Assembly (NCBI RefSeq): GCF_035918155.1 | Contig: NZ_CP109327.1 | Coordinates: 5,022,001-5,086,000 of the forward strand | Direction of reading: 5' to 3' | Source of the DNA: Streptomyces sp. NBC_01591 | GTDB taxonomy: Bacteria > Actinomycetota > Actinomycetes > Streptomycetales > Streptomycetaceae | Length of the DNA stretch: 64,000 nucleotides | Shown here: piece by piece, positions 33,826 through 41,880 of the stretch | Numbering within the stretch: the stretch's first letter is position 1 | Layout: every line of letters starts with the position of its first letter | Notes under the pieces: generated by a model | What the model was told of the DNA's origin: nothing | Seen by the model: the letters and a program-made list of their open reading frames with translations, nothing else | Databases searched by the model: none | Made by a program: the position numbers and the translations under genes

Positions 33826-36201
33826 ATGCCGTTGTACTGCCCGTTCTGTGGAACACAGGCCCCGGACGGGGCACTCTTCTGTATGAAGTGCGGGCGCGAA
33901 CGCCCGACCGCGGAGACGGAACCGGAGGCCGGGACGGCGCGGCTCGCCCCGCCCCCCGTCCCGCCCCTGGCCCCGCCGCCGATGCCGCCGGCCGCGTCTC
34001 CGCTGTCCGGTCCGGCCGTTCCGTCGCCCCTCGGCGCGTTCTTCGGCCGGACCTTCCGCGGTGACTGGGCGGGTTCGGTGAAGGCCGCCGCCTGGCCCAG
34101 CGGACTGATCCTCGCCCTCGCGGTGGCGCTCGCCATCCCCTCGTACGGGCAGGGCGACGACATCGTCGTCGGCTGGAGCGACCGGCTGCGGATCGCGCTG
34201 GCGATGCTGCTCCAGGCGTTCGGCGGCGGCTTCGAGCTGCGGCCCACCGGCCCGGGCGGCGGTGAAAACAGCGGCGGTTTCGGCGACAGCGGTTTCGGCG
34301 ACGGCGGGTACGACTTCGACGGAGGCATGTCGCAGGGCGGCGCCTCGCTCTCCATGGTCCCGCTGACCGTCACCGTGCTGTGGGTGGGCGCGCTGATCCT
34401 GGGCGCCCGCAGGGCCCGGGCACAGGGCGGCGGGCTGGAGGCGGCGGTACGGATCGGCCTGGTGGCCTCCGCCGCCGTCCTGGTCCTCGGGCTGTTCGCC
34501 CAGCCCGATGTCGCGGGTGTCTCGGTCTCGTCCGCACCGCTTCTGGCCACGCTCGGGGCGCTGGTCATCTCGCTGCTCGTCACCGGCGGCGTACTCCAGC
34601 GCGACGTCTCGGCACAGTGGCTGGCCGCACGGCCGGTGGCGCTCACCACGGTCCGGGCGGCGGGAACGGCGGTACGGGCACTCGGCGTCGTACTCCTGCT
34701 CTGCAGCCTGATCGGGTTCATCGTGTACGCCAATGCCGACGACGTGGACGGCGAGGCCATGCTGATCGCACTGCCGCTGCTGCCGAACATCGGCCTGGCG
34801 GTGCTCGGGCTGAGCTGGGGCGCCCCGGTCGAGTACGACGTCCGGGGGCAGGTGAGTTTCTTCGGCTCGGGCATGGAGCACGGCGGCTTCGGGCTGTCCG
34901 AACTGGGCGAGGCAGTGAACGGCTGGGCGGTGACCGGAGCGCTGGCCATCGGTGTCGTCTGCGCGCTGGCGGTGGGGATCTCGGCCGCGCGACGCTCGGC
35001 GGACCGGCGTGAACAGGTCACCGCGGGCGCGATGTTCCTGGCGATGTTCCTGGTGCTGAGCGGGGTCGGCGGGGTGTCCGTGGCGCTGTCGGGCGGCGGC
35101 TTCGGGGACGTGGGCGGCCAGGGCACGGGGGAGCTCGCACCGAGCGTGTCGGACGCGCTGCTGTTCGGGCTGTTGTGGGTGGGCGGCGCGGTGCTCGTGG
35201 CGCCGTACCTGCTGCGCCTGCTGGGACGGGCCACGCCGATGTCGGGGCCGGGGACGGCTCCGACGCCGCCCGGTGCGGCTCCGGGGGCCCCGTACGGCCC
35301 GGGGGCTCCGTACGACCCGGCGACCCCGGCCGCGTACGCCCCTTCCGTCCCGTCGACCCCGGCCGTCCCACCGACGCCGACTCCCACCCCGACTCCGACC
35401 CCGGCTCCCACGCCGTCCCCGTCCCCGTACGACGCGGCTCCGTACGACCCGCAGACCGTCGGGCTGACCGTCGAGCCCGTGGCGCGTCCCGCCTCCCCGG
35501 CCGGTGACCGCAGGCGCACCGCCCTCATCTGGACCGGCACCCTCGTCGCGGCGCTGCTCGTGGGCGGCGGCGCTACCGCGGGGGTTCTGGCCCTGATGGA
35601 CAGCCGGAGCGGTGACGGAGCGCCCAAGGACGACAAGCCCGCCGCCGAGGCCCGGAGCAGTCAGGAACCCTCGGCCGAGCCGTCGCAGCAGCAGACCCCC
35701 TCCACCAGCCCGACCGCCACCGCTTCCACCACCCCCTCCGCCCCCACCGTCCCCGAGGGCTTCCGGCTCGTCTCCGACACCGCCGGGTTCTCCTTCGCCG
35801 TCCCCACGGTCTGGGACCGGCGGAGCGAGGAGAACAACCAGATCACCTACGCGGGTTCCACCGGCCGGGCGGCGCTCAAGGTCGGCGTCATCCGCAACGC
35901 CCCGTACAGCTCGTACGAGAACTTCGTGACGCTGGAGCGCACCGCCGACGCCAACCAGAAGAACTACCGCCGCCTTGAGCTGACGGCCAACTCCTTCCAG
36001 GGACGGCCGGGCGCGATCTGGGAGTACACGTACGAGGACCGGGAGAGCGGCGAGACGATCCACGCGATCGACCAGAGCTACATCGCGGACGACGGCACCG
36101 AGTACGCCATCTACACCACCGAACGCGACACCGAATGGCCCGGCGCCCGGCGGATCTTCGACACCGCACTGTCCACGTGGATGCTCAACGACACCGACTG
36201 A
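33826..36201 (+). CDS. Zinc-ribbon multi-helix membrane protein
   Basis: A 791-residue protein. The N-terminus is a zinc ribbon (C-P-F-C-G and C-M-K-C-G, residues 5-24), then a Pro-rich stretch, a polytopic domain with about eight hydrophobic segments between residues 85 and 470, a long Pro/Thr/Ala linker with a repeated PT run (about 515-545), one further membrane helix at about residues 562-588, and an extracellular C-terminal domain of about 150 residues (residues 640-791) with the E-G-F-R-L-V-S-D-T-A-G-F-S-F-A-V-P start. I do not recognise a named function; the parts suggest a sensor or envelope protein. Codon use is normal. Confidence 0.9.
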   Translation: MPLYCPFCGTQAPDGALFCMKCGRERPTAETEPEAGTARLAPPPVPPLAPPPMPPAASPLSGPAVPSPLGAFFGRTFRGDWAGSVKAAAWPSGLILALAVALAIPSYGQGDDIVVGWSDRLRIALAMLLQAFGGGFELRPTGPGGGENSGGFGDSGFGDGGYDFDGGMSQGGASLSMVPLTVTVLWVGALILGARRARAQGGGLEAAVRIGLVASAAVLVLGLFAQPDVAGVSVSSAPLLATLGALVISLLVTGGVLQRDVSAQWLAARPVALTTVRAAGTAVRALGVVLLLCSLIGFIVYANADDVDGEAMLIALPLLPNIGLAVLGLSWGAPVEYDVRGQVSFFGSGMEHGGFGLSELGEAVNGWAVTGALAIGVVCALAVGISAARRSADRREQVTAGAMFLAMFLVLSGVGGVSVALSGGGFGDVGGQGTGELAPSVSDALLFGLLWVGGAVLVAPYLLRLLGRATPMSGPGTAPTPPGAAPGAPYGPGAPYDPATPAAYAPSVPSTPAVPPTPTPTPTPTPAPTPSPSPYDAAPYDPQTVGLTVEPVARPASPAGDRRRTALIWTGTLVAALLVGGGATAGVLALMDSRSGDGAPKDDKPAAEARSSQEPSAEPSQQQTPSTSPTATASTTPSAPTVPEGFRLVSDTAGFSFAVPTVWDRRSEENNQITYAGSTGRAALKVGVIRNAPYSSYENFVTLERTADANQKNYRRLELTANSFQGRPGAIWEYTYEDRESGETIHAIDQSYIADDGTEYAIYTTERDTEWPGARRIFDTALSTWMLNDTD

Positions 36202-36210
36202 CGCCCGCGT

Positions 36211-36735
36211 TCACGGCGTCAGGGCCAGCCGGAAGCAGACCACTTCCTGGGCCGGCTGCGGCGTCGTGAAGCTCTCCGCCCGCTCCATCCCCAGCCGCCG
36301 GGCCACGGCGATCGACCGCTCGTTCCCCGCGTCGATCGTCGCCACCACCCGCTCCACCCCGGCCGCGCGCAACCGCTCCAGCGTGAGGCGCGCGGCGGCG
36401 GTGGCGTAACCCCGGCCCCACGCCGACCGGGCCAGCCGCCAGCCGATCTCGATCTCGCCCACCGGTCCGTAATCGGTCCGCGGCCAGGGCTGGGCGCCCG
36501 TGAAGCCGGCCACCTCGCCGTCCTCGCCCAGCACCGTCCACAAGCAGTAGCCGAGTTCGGCGTCGAGCCTGCGCTGCCGGGCGGTCCACTCCTCGTACAT
36601 CGAGAGTTCCTCCGACGCACCGCCGAAGAACTCCATCACCTCGGGATCGTCGAACGCGCGATGCCAGGACAGAGCGTCCTCGTCGGTCGGGACGCGCAGC
36701 TGTATGGAGGGAGCGCCGGGAGGCACGGTCGACAT
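36211..36735 (-). CDS. GNAT-family N-acetyltransferase
   Basis: A 174-residue RimJ/RimL-type GNAT enzyme. Conserved features are the beta-strand I-E-I-G-W-R-L-A-R-S-A-W-G-R-G-Y-A-T (the Q/R-x-x-G-x-A acetyl-CoA loop) near residue 106, V-E-R-V-V-A-T-I-D-A-G-N-E-R-S-I-A-V-A-R-R-L-G-M, and W-H-R-A-F-D-D-P-E-V-M. It acetylates an amine or protein N-terminus; the target is unknown. The ATG at 36735 follows GGG. The gene faces the menJ-like gene with about 100 bases between the starts. Confidence 0.88.
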   Translation of the reverse strand: MSTVPPGAPSIQLRVPTDEDALSWHRAFDDPEVMEFFGGASEELSMYEEWTARQRRLDAELGYCLWTVLGEDGEVAGFTGAQPWPRTDYGPVGEIEIGWRLARSAWGRGYATAAARLTLERLRAAGVERVVATIDAGNERSIAVARRLGMERAESFTTPQPAQEVVCFRLALTP

Positions 36736-36832
36736 CTGGGAGCCCTTCGGAATGTTGATCAGCAGACCCCCATAGACTGCACGGGACAGGTGCCGCGCGG
36801 CACGCGATTTCGAGTCTTCGGGAGATCCGACC

Positions 36833-38119
36833 GTGACCGAGCAGCCCCTCTCCGAACACAGCGCGGATGTGATCGTCGTCGGGGCAGGCCCGGCCGGCTC
36901 CACGACCGCGTACTACCTCGCCAAGGCCGGACTGGACGTCCTGCTTCTGGAGAAGACGGCCTTCCCCCGCGAGAAGGTCTGCGGCGACGGCCTCACCCCG
37001 CGTGCCACCAAGCAGCTCGTCTCCATGGGCATCGACATCTCCGAAGAGGCCGGCTGGCTGCGCAACAAGGGCCTGCGCATCATCGGCGGCGGCGTCCGTC
37101 TCCAGCTGGACTGGCCGGACCTCGCCTCGTACCCGGACTACGGACTGGTCCGCAAGCGCGACGACTTCGACGAGCAACTGGCCCGCCAGGCGCAGAAGGC
37201 GGGCGCGCGGCTGTACGAGCGCTGCAATGTCGGCGCCCCGATCGTCGACGACCGCACCGGCCGCATCACCGGCGTCAACGCGAAGCTCGGCGAGGAGAAG
37301 ACCCCGGTCACCTTCCACGCCCCGCTCGTCGTCGCCGCCGACGGCAACTCCACCCGGCTGTCGCTCGCCATGGGCCTGCACCGCCGCGAGGACCGCCCGA
37401 TGGGCGTGGCCGTCCGTACGTACTTCACCTCGCCCCGCCACGACGACGACTACCTGGAGTCCTGGCTGGAGCTGTGGGACCGCCGCGGGCCCCAGGACCG
37501 GCTGCTGCCCGGCTACGGCTGGATCTTCGGCATGGGCGACGGTACGTCCAACGTCGGCCTCGGCATCCTCAACTCCTCCTCCGCGTTCAAGGAGTTGGAC
37601 TGGCGCGAGGTCCTCAAGGCGTGGTGCGCCTCGATGCCGGAGGACTGGGGCTACACCCCGGAGAACATGACGACGCCGATCCGCGGCGCCGCCCTCCCGA
37701 TGGCCTTCAACCGCCAGCCGCACTACACCAAGGGCCTGCTGCTCGTCGGTGACGCGGGCGGCATGGTCAACCCCTTCAACGGCGAAGGCATCGCGTACGC
37801 CATGGAGTCGGGCCAGATCGCCGCGGACGTCATTGTCCAGGCCCACGCCCGCGCGACCCCGGCCCAGCGCGAACTGGCGCTGAACAACTACCCGAAGGTG
37901 CTCAAGGAGACCTACGGCGGCTACTACACGATGGGCCGCGCCTTCGTGAAGGTGATCGGCAACCCGAAGGTCATGAAGGTCGCCACCCAGCGCGGCCTGA
38001 CGCACCCCCTGCTGATGAAGTTCACCCTGAAGATGCTCGCCAACCTGACCGACCCGACGGGCGGCGACGCGATGGACCGCATCATCAACGGCCTGTCCAA
38101 GGTGGCTCCGAAGGCCTGA
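36833..38119 (+). CDS. menJ: Geranylgeranyl-reductase family FAD enzyme (MenJ-like)
   Basis: A 428-residue flavoprotein. The N-terminal dinucleotide fold reads D-V-I-V-V-G-A-G-P-A-G-S-T-T-A near residue 15, then F-P-R-E-K-V-C-G-D-G-L-T-P-R at about 44, D-W-P-D-L-A-S-Y-P-D-Y-G-L-V near 93, and G-D-A-G-G-M-V-N-P-F-N-G-E-G-I near 305. These blocks closely recall mycobacterial MenJ, which saturates one isoprene unit of menaquinone. Position among menaquinone genes and before complex I supports that, but GGR-family members also act on other polyprenols. GGAGAT precedes the GTG start. Confidence 0.9.
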   Translation: MTEQPLSEHSADVIVVGAGPAGSTTAYYLAKAGLDVLLLEKTAFPREKVCGDGLTPRATKQLVSMGIDISEEAGWLRNKGLRIIGGGVRLQLDWPDLASYPDYGLVRKRDDFDEQLARQAQKAGARLYERCNVGAPIVDDRTGRITGVNAKLGEEKTPVTFHAPLVVAADGNSTRLSLAMGLHRREDRPMGVAVRTYFTSPRHDDDYLESWLELWDRRGPQDRLLPGYGWIFGMGDGTSNVGLGILNSSSAFKELDWREVLKAWCASMPEDWGYTPENMTTPIRGAALPMAFNRQPHYTKGLLLVGDAGGMVNPFNGEGIAYAMESGQIAADVIVQAHARATPAQRELALNNYPKVLKETYGGYYTMGRAFVKVIGNPKVMKVATQRGLTHPLLMKFTLKMLANLTDPTGGDAMDRIINGLSKVAPKA

Positions 38120-38217
38120 GTTCGTGAGCGACCGGGAAGGCGTGACCCCGCCCGTGGGGTCGGCACTCGGTCGAGGAGGAGCGGACAACCGACTGCGGAT
38201 TGCGTGCGGGGGTGGGG

Positions 38218-40179
38218 CTACGTCCCCATGACGTAGGCGTTCCAGATCCGGAGCGGGAAGACATTGCCGCGCCCCGAGTCGGGTCCGCCCACGCCCTGCA
38301 TTCCCAGCAGTTGAGGGGTGCCCGGCTTGCTGCGGAACATCGTGACGGCCGTGGTCAGCCCCTTGGTGTGGCCGATGAACCAGGCCGACTTCATCCGGTC
38401 GTCCTCGCCGGTCGCGCCTGCCGAGACGTCGTCGGCAGCCTTGGGCCCGGCCATCATGGCGAACTTCCCGTCCCGACCCAGCCGCGTCCAGGCCACCATC
38501 CCCAGGGTGTTGTTCACATCGTTGGCCACCGAGGCGTCCATCGCGCGCCGCAGCTCGGGCTTCCCGAAGCCTTCGACCGCCTCGCCGTCCCGGGTCACCC
38601 TGGTCACCGAGTAGGGATCGGCCCTCATACCGTCGTTACTGAAGGCGGTGTACGCGTCCGCCATCCTGACCGCGCTGGGTGTGGACGTGCCGAGGGGAAA
38701 GGACTTGTCCAGGCGGGCCAGGCTCTCCTCGTGCAGCCCGGCCGATACCGCCAGTTCCTTCACCTTCTTCAGCCCGATGCCCTTGCCGAGCAGCACGAAG
38801 GTTGCGTTGGACGACTTGACCAGCGCATCGCGCAGGGGCGTCGGCGCCGTGACCATCACCTGGCCGGGACCGGCACCCGGTGGGGTGGGGGGCGCCGCGT
38901 ACGGGCCGTCCTTGATCAGACGCCCCTCACTGTCGTAGCCGCTGTCCAGGGTGATCTCGCCGCCGCTGTGCTGAAGGGCCGCGGCCAGCACGAAGGGCTT
39001 GAAGGCCGAGCCGACGGGGACGCCCGCGGTGTCGGCGTTGTTGGTGAAGTGGGTGACCGCGTCGGCTCCGCCGTACACCGCGACCACGGCCCCGTCGGAC
39101 CGCACGGATGCGGCGCCGACCTCGACGTACTTGTCCTCGGGGCGCTTCTTGGGGTCGAGGTCGCGCTTGCGCACGCTCCGCACGGCCCGTTCCAGCTGCC
39201 CCACCCTGGCCTTGTCGAACGTGGTGTGCACCCGGTAGCCGCCCCGGAAGAGGTCCTTGTCGGTGAGGCCCGAGCGCTTCTTGATGTACTTGTTGGCGAT
39301 GTCGACGAGATAGCCGGTCTGGCCACCGAGGCTGGTCGGCTTGGCGGCCGGCCTCGGCTCGGGGAACGTCTGGTACGCGGCCCGCTCGGCCTTCGTCATC
39401 GTGCCGATCTCCACCTGCCGGTCGAGGATCCACTCCCAGCGGTCGACGGCTCGTTCGTGGTTGCCTTTGCCGCCTGCGGGGTCGTACTGCTCCGCCCCCT
39501 TGAGCAGGGACGCGAGCAGCGCCGCCTGGCCGGGATCGAGGTCCTTCGCGGGGATTCCGTAATACGCGTGCGCCGCTGCCTGGATGCCGTAGGCGCCGCG
39601 GCCGAACCAGCTGGTGTTCAGATATCCCTGGAGGATCTCCTCCTTGCTCTGCTTGTTGCTCAGCCTCAGCGAGATGAAGAACTCCTTGAACTTCCGGGTG
39701 GCCGACTGCTCCTGGCTGAGATAGGTGTTCTTCACGTACTGCTGGGTGATGGTGGAGCCGCCCTGGGTCTCACCGCCTTTGACCATGCTGACGGCCGCGC
39801 GGGCGATCCCCTTCGCCGATACCCCCGAGTCGGAGTAGAAAGTCTCGTTCTCGGCGGCGATGACCGCGTGCTCCACCGAATCGGGTATGTCGGCGAGCGT
39901 GACGTTCTGCCGATCGACCGCGCCCACGCTCACCAACTGGCTGCCGTCCGCCCAGTAGTAGACGGTGCCCTGCCTGCGCGCCTCGGCGTTCTCGTCCGGG
40001 ATGTCGACGGACGCGTACACCACGACGAACAGCCCGGCCAGCGCACCGAATCCGAGCAGGATCCCGCTCAGCACCTGCCGCCACGAAGGGACCCAGCGGC
40101 GCCAGTTGCTTCTCCCTCGGCGGGGGTAGTCGACACGGAGCCTGCGAAGGCGGATCGGGCGGATGGGGCGTCGGGCCAT
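38218..40179 (-). CDS. Divergent class A penicillin-binding protein
   Basis: A 653-residue bifunctional-type PBP: membrane anchor at about residues 37-57, glycosyltransferase domain with A-A-E-N-E-T-F-Y-S-D near 108 and G-G-S-T-I-T-Q-Q-Y at about 139, and transpeptidase domain with S-x-x-K (G-S-A-F-K-P-F, near 393), S-S-N (near 460) and A-W-F-I-G near 605. The usual K-T-G box is missing: the aligned stretch reads M-A-G-P-K-A-A-D-D then G-A-T-G-E-D. The transpeptidase may therefore be inactive or beta-lactam insensitive. The gene lies at the edge of an accessory stretch. Confidence 0.9.
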   Translation of the reverse strand: MARRPIRPIRLRRLRVDYPRRGRSNWRRWVPSWRQVLSGILLGFGALAGLFVVVYASVDIPDENAEARRQGTVYYWADGSQLVSVGAVDRQNVTLADIPDSVEHAVIAAENETFYSDSGVSAKGIARAAVSMVKGGETQGGSTITQQYVKNTYLSQEQSATRKFKEFFISLRLSNKQSKEEILQGYLNTSWFGRGAYGIQAAAHAYYGIPAKDLDPGQAALLASLLKGAEQYDPAGGKGNHERAVDRWEWILDRQVEIGTMTKAERAAYQTFPEPRPAAKPTSLGGQTGYLVDIANKYIKKRSGLTDKDLFRGGYRVHTTFDKARVGQLERAVRSVRKRDLDPKKRPEDKYVEVGAASVRSDGAVVAVYGGADAVTHFTNNADTAGVPVGSAFKPFVLAAALQHSGGEITLDSGYDSEGRLIKDGPYAAPPTPPGAGPGQVMVTAPTPLRDALVKSSNATFVLLGKGIGLKKVKELAVSAGLHEESLARLDKSFPLGTSTPSAVRMADAYTAFSNDGMRADPYSVTRVTRDGEAVEGFGKPELRRAMDASVANDVNNTLGMVAWTRLGRDGKFAMMAGPKAADDVSAGATGEDDRMKSAWFIGHTKGLTTAVTMFRSKPGTPQLLGMQGVGGPDSGRGNVFPLRIWNAYVMGT

Positions 40180-40251
40180 GCTCCGGCTCCTCGTTCACCG
40201 TCCCGCACCGGTGTGGTGCGGGCTTGTGAGAGGAGATGTTCCGGATCGCGA

Positions 40252-40381
40252 TCAGGTTGTCTCGGGGCCCCGTCCGACACGGGTGGCGAACTCGCACCGG
40301 ACGACCTTTCCGGGGAACGGTCCGCGACACCCCACTTGTCGGCCGGCGCGGCGACCAGGCGCAGACCCGCGTACCGTGACG
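40252..40381 (-). pseudogene. Relic of HATPase_c regulatory protein
   Basis: On the minus strand one frame reads L-R-L-V-A-A-P-A-D-K-W-G-V-A-D-R and, one base shifted, the next reads F-P-G-K-V-V-R-C-E-F-A-T-R-V before TGA at 40252. Together this is the C-terminal end of a Streptomyces ATP-binding regulator (G-x-G-L-x-L-V-x-x-x-A-D-x-W-G-V-x-x-R-x-x-G-K-x-V), broken by a one-base deletion and lacking its N-terminal part. The rest of 40180-40574 holds no gene. Confidence 0.6.
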
Positions 40382-40574
40382 GCAGAGCAGCGCCGAATTG
40401 GAGCTCGGCAACCGATTGCGGTGTGTAACGGGGTGCGGGCGCCCCCGCTCGCGGCCCAGGCCGTTTCTTCAGGATCAACACGCTGCCCACGAGGAGAATG
40501 TCGGCGCGACCGATGAGTCTCGCTCCTGCGTGTGGTCAACATCGGTGAGGCAAGCACACGGATGGGAGCAGCAC

Positions 40575-41165
40575 ATGGGACAGCTGGTCGTGGTCAACTT
40601 CGTATCGCTGGACGGCGTCATGCAGTCGGTCCTCTCGGCCGACGAGGACCGGGACGGTGGGTTCGACCAAGGCGGCTGGGTGCTGCCTTATGTCGACGAG
40701 GCGGTGGAGCGGTTCATGAGCGAGGCCACGGCCAGTGCCGGAGGCCTGCTCCTGGGTCGCAGGACATACGAGATCTTCGCCGCAACATGGCCGTATGCCG
40801 ATATGAACGACCCCGCGGTGGCCGCGATGAACACGATGCCCAAGTACGTGGCTTCCCATACGCTCAGGGATCTGAGGTGGGCGAACTCCACCCTCCTCGG
40901 CGCTGATCTGGCGGAGGAGGTCAGCCGTATCAAGGCCGCATCCGAGACCGAGACGGTGGTGCTGGGCAGCGGAGGGCTGCTCGGAACCCTGATCGAGCAC
41001 GACCTCGTCGACGAGTACCGACTGCTGGTCTTTCCCCTCATCCTGGGCAGTGGAAAGCAGCTCTTCGCCGATGGCAAGAGCCCGCGCCGCCTGACGCTCA
41101 CCGCCACACAGTCGACACCTTCCGGCGTCTTGATCAACACGTACCGCCGCCGCGCTGAGGATTGA
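40575..41165 (+). CDS. RibD/DHFR-like C-terminal domain protein
   Basis: A 196-residue dihydrofolate-reductase-fold protein of the RibD C-terminal/YyaP group. Typical features are V-V-V-N-F-V-S-L-D-G-V-M-Q, L-L-L-G-R-R-T-Y-E-I-F-A-A-T-W-P near residue 57, V-L-G-S-G-G-L-L-G-T-L-I-E-H-D-L-V-D-E-Y-R-L-L-V-F-P-L-I-L-G-S-G near 136, and the S-G-V-L-I-N-T-Y-R end. The group binds NADPH but rarely has proven folate activity. GGGAGCAG precedes the ATG. It is isolated between two gene relics, consistent with acquisition. Confidence 0.9.
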   Translation: MGQLVVVNFVSLDGVMQSVLSADEDRDGGFDQGGWVLPYVDEAVERFMSEATASAGGLLLGRRTYEIFAATWPYADMNDPAVAAMNTMPKYVASHTLRDLRWANSTLLGADLAEEVSRIKAASETETVVLGSGGLLGTLIEHDLVDEYRLLVFPLILGSGKQLFADGKSPRRLTLTATQSTPSGVLINTYRRRAED

Positions 41166-41183
41166 GGGCCCTCTTTCGGATCA

Positions 41184-41361
41184 CCGGCGGACCAGAGGAA
41201 TATGCCTGCGATGTGGAGCCCGGCCAGGAAAATGGTCGCGGTCTTCTCGTAGCGGGTGGCGATCCGAAAGCGAGCGCGTCACCGGCCTGCCCTGCGGTGA
41301 GAACGAAAGCCGGGGGCCGGCAGTGAGCGTCGGTTGCCAGATGGACGACGCGACGGGGCAA
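41184..41361 (-). pseudogene. IS5-family transposase relic with internal deletion
   Basis: The minus strand codes V-V-H-L-A-T-D-A-H-C-R-P-P-A-F-V-L-T-A-G-Q-A-G-D, the usual DDE-domain motif of IS5-like transposases, then in another frame R-I-A-T-R-Y-E-K-T-A-T-I-F-L-A-G-L-H-I-A-G-I-F-L-W-S, the C-terminal end of the same enzymes. The middle (about 100 residues) is lost, and no inverted ends are visible. Confidence 0.75.
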
Positions 41362-41379
41362 AGCTTGCCGGGAGGGGCA

Positions 41380-41775
41380 CTAGTTCTGCGGTGCCAGGGT
41401 GCGTAGGACGCAGAACTCGTTGCCCTCGGGGTCGGCCATGACCACCCAGTTTCGGTCTGAGCCTTGGCCCACATCCGTCTTGGTGGCACCGAGACCGAGC
41501 AACCTGGTCACCTCGTCCTCGGTGCTGTCGTCGATCGGGCTGACGTCGAGGTGAAGCCGGTTCTTCACGGTCTTGCCCTCGGGCACCTGGATGAACAGCA
41601 GGGTGGGCGACATCTGGCGGACCCGAACGTCCTCGACGGTCGGCACCCAGGAGCCGATCTCGACCTTGCCCTCGCTCCGGTCGATCACCTCGAAGTCCAG
41701 GACCTCGCACCAGAAGGCCGCGAGCCTCTCCGGATCGTGGCAGTCAACGACCAACTCGGTGAACCTACTTGTCAT
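41380..41775 (-). CDS. VOC-family (glyoxalase-like) protein
   Basis: A 131-residue single-chain VOC protein (F-T-E-L-V-V-D-C-H-D-P-E-R-L-A-A-F-W, ending with D-P-E-G-N-E-F-C-V-L). Two half-domains each give a beta-alpha-beta-beta-beta unit; the metal or substrate ligands look like His and Glu residues in H-L-D-V and the G-N-E-F-C segment. Many such small Streptomyces genes have no known substrate. It is divergent from nothing obvious; the upstream gap of about 105 bases leads to the WecA-like gene stop. GGGAG lies before the ATG. Confidence 0.88.
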   Translation of the reverse strand: MTSRFTELVVDCHDPERLAAFWCEVLDFEVIDRSEGKVEIGSWVPTVEDVRVRQMSPTLLFIQVPEGKTVKNRLHLDVSPIDDSTEDEVTRLLGLGATKTDVGQGSDRNWVVMADPEGNEFCVLRTLAPQN

Positions 41776-41880
41776 GACTCTCCCAGACAGAGTGGACGGG
41801 GCTCGGAGTATTGGCTCATGCCGCCCGTCCGGAAGCAGAGCACTTCGATCGCTCGGCCGGCGAGTACTTCTGACTTCGAG

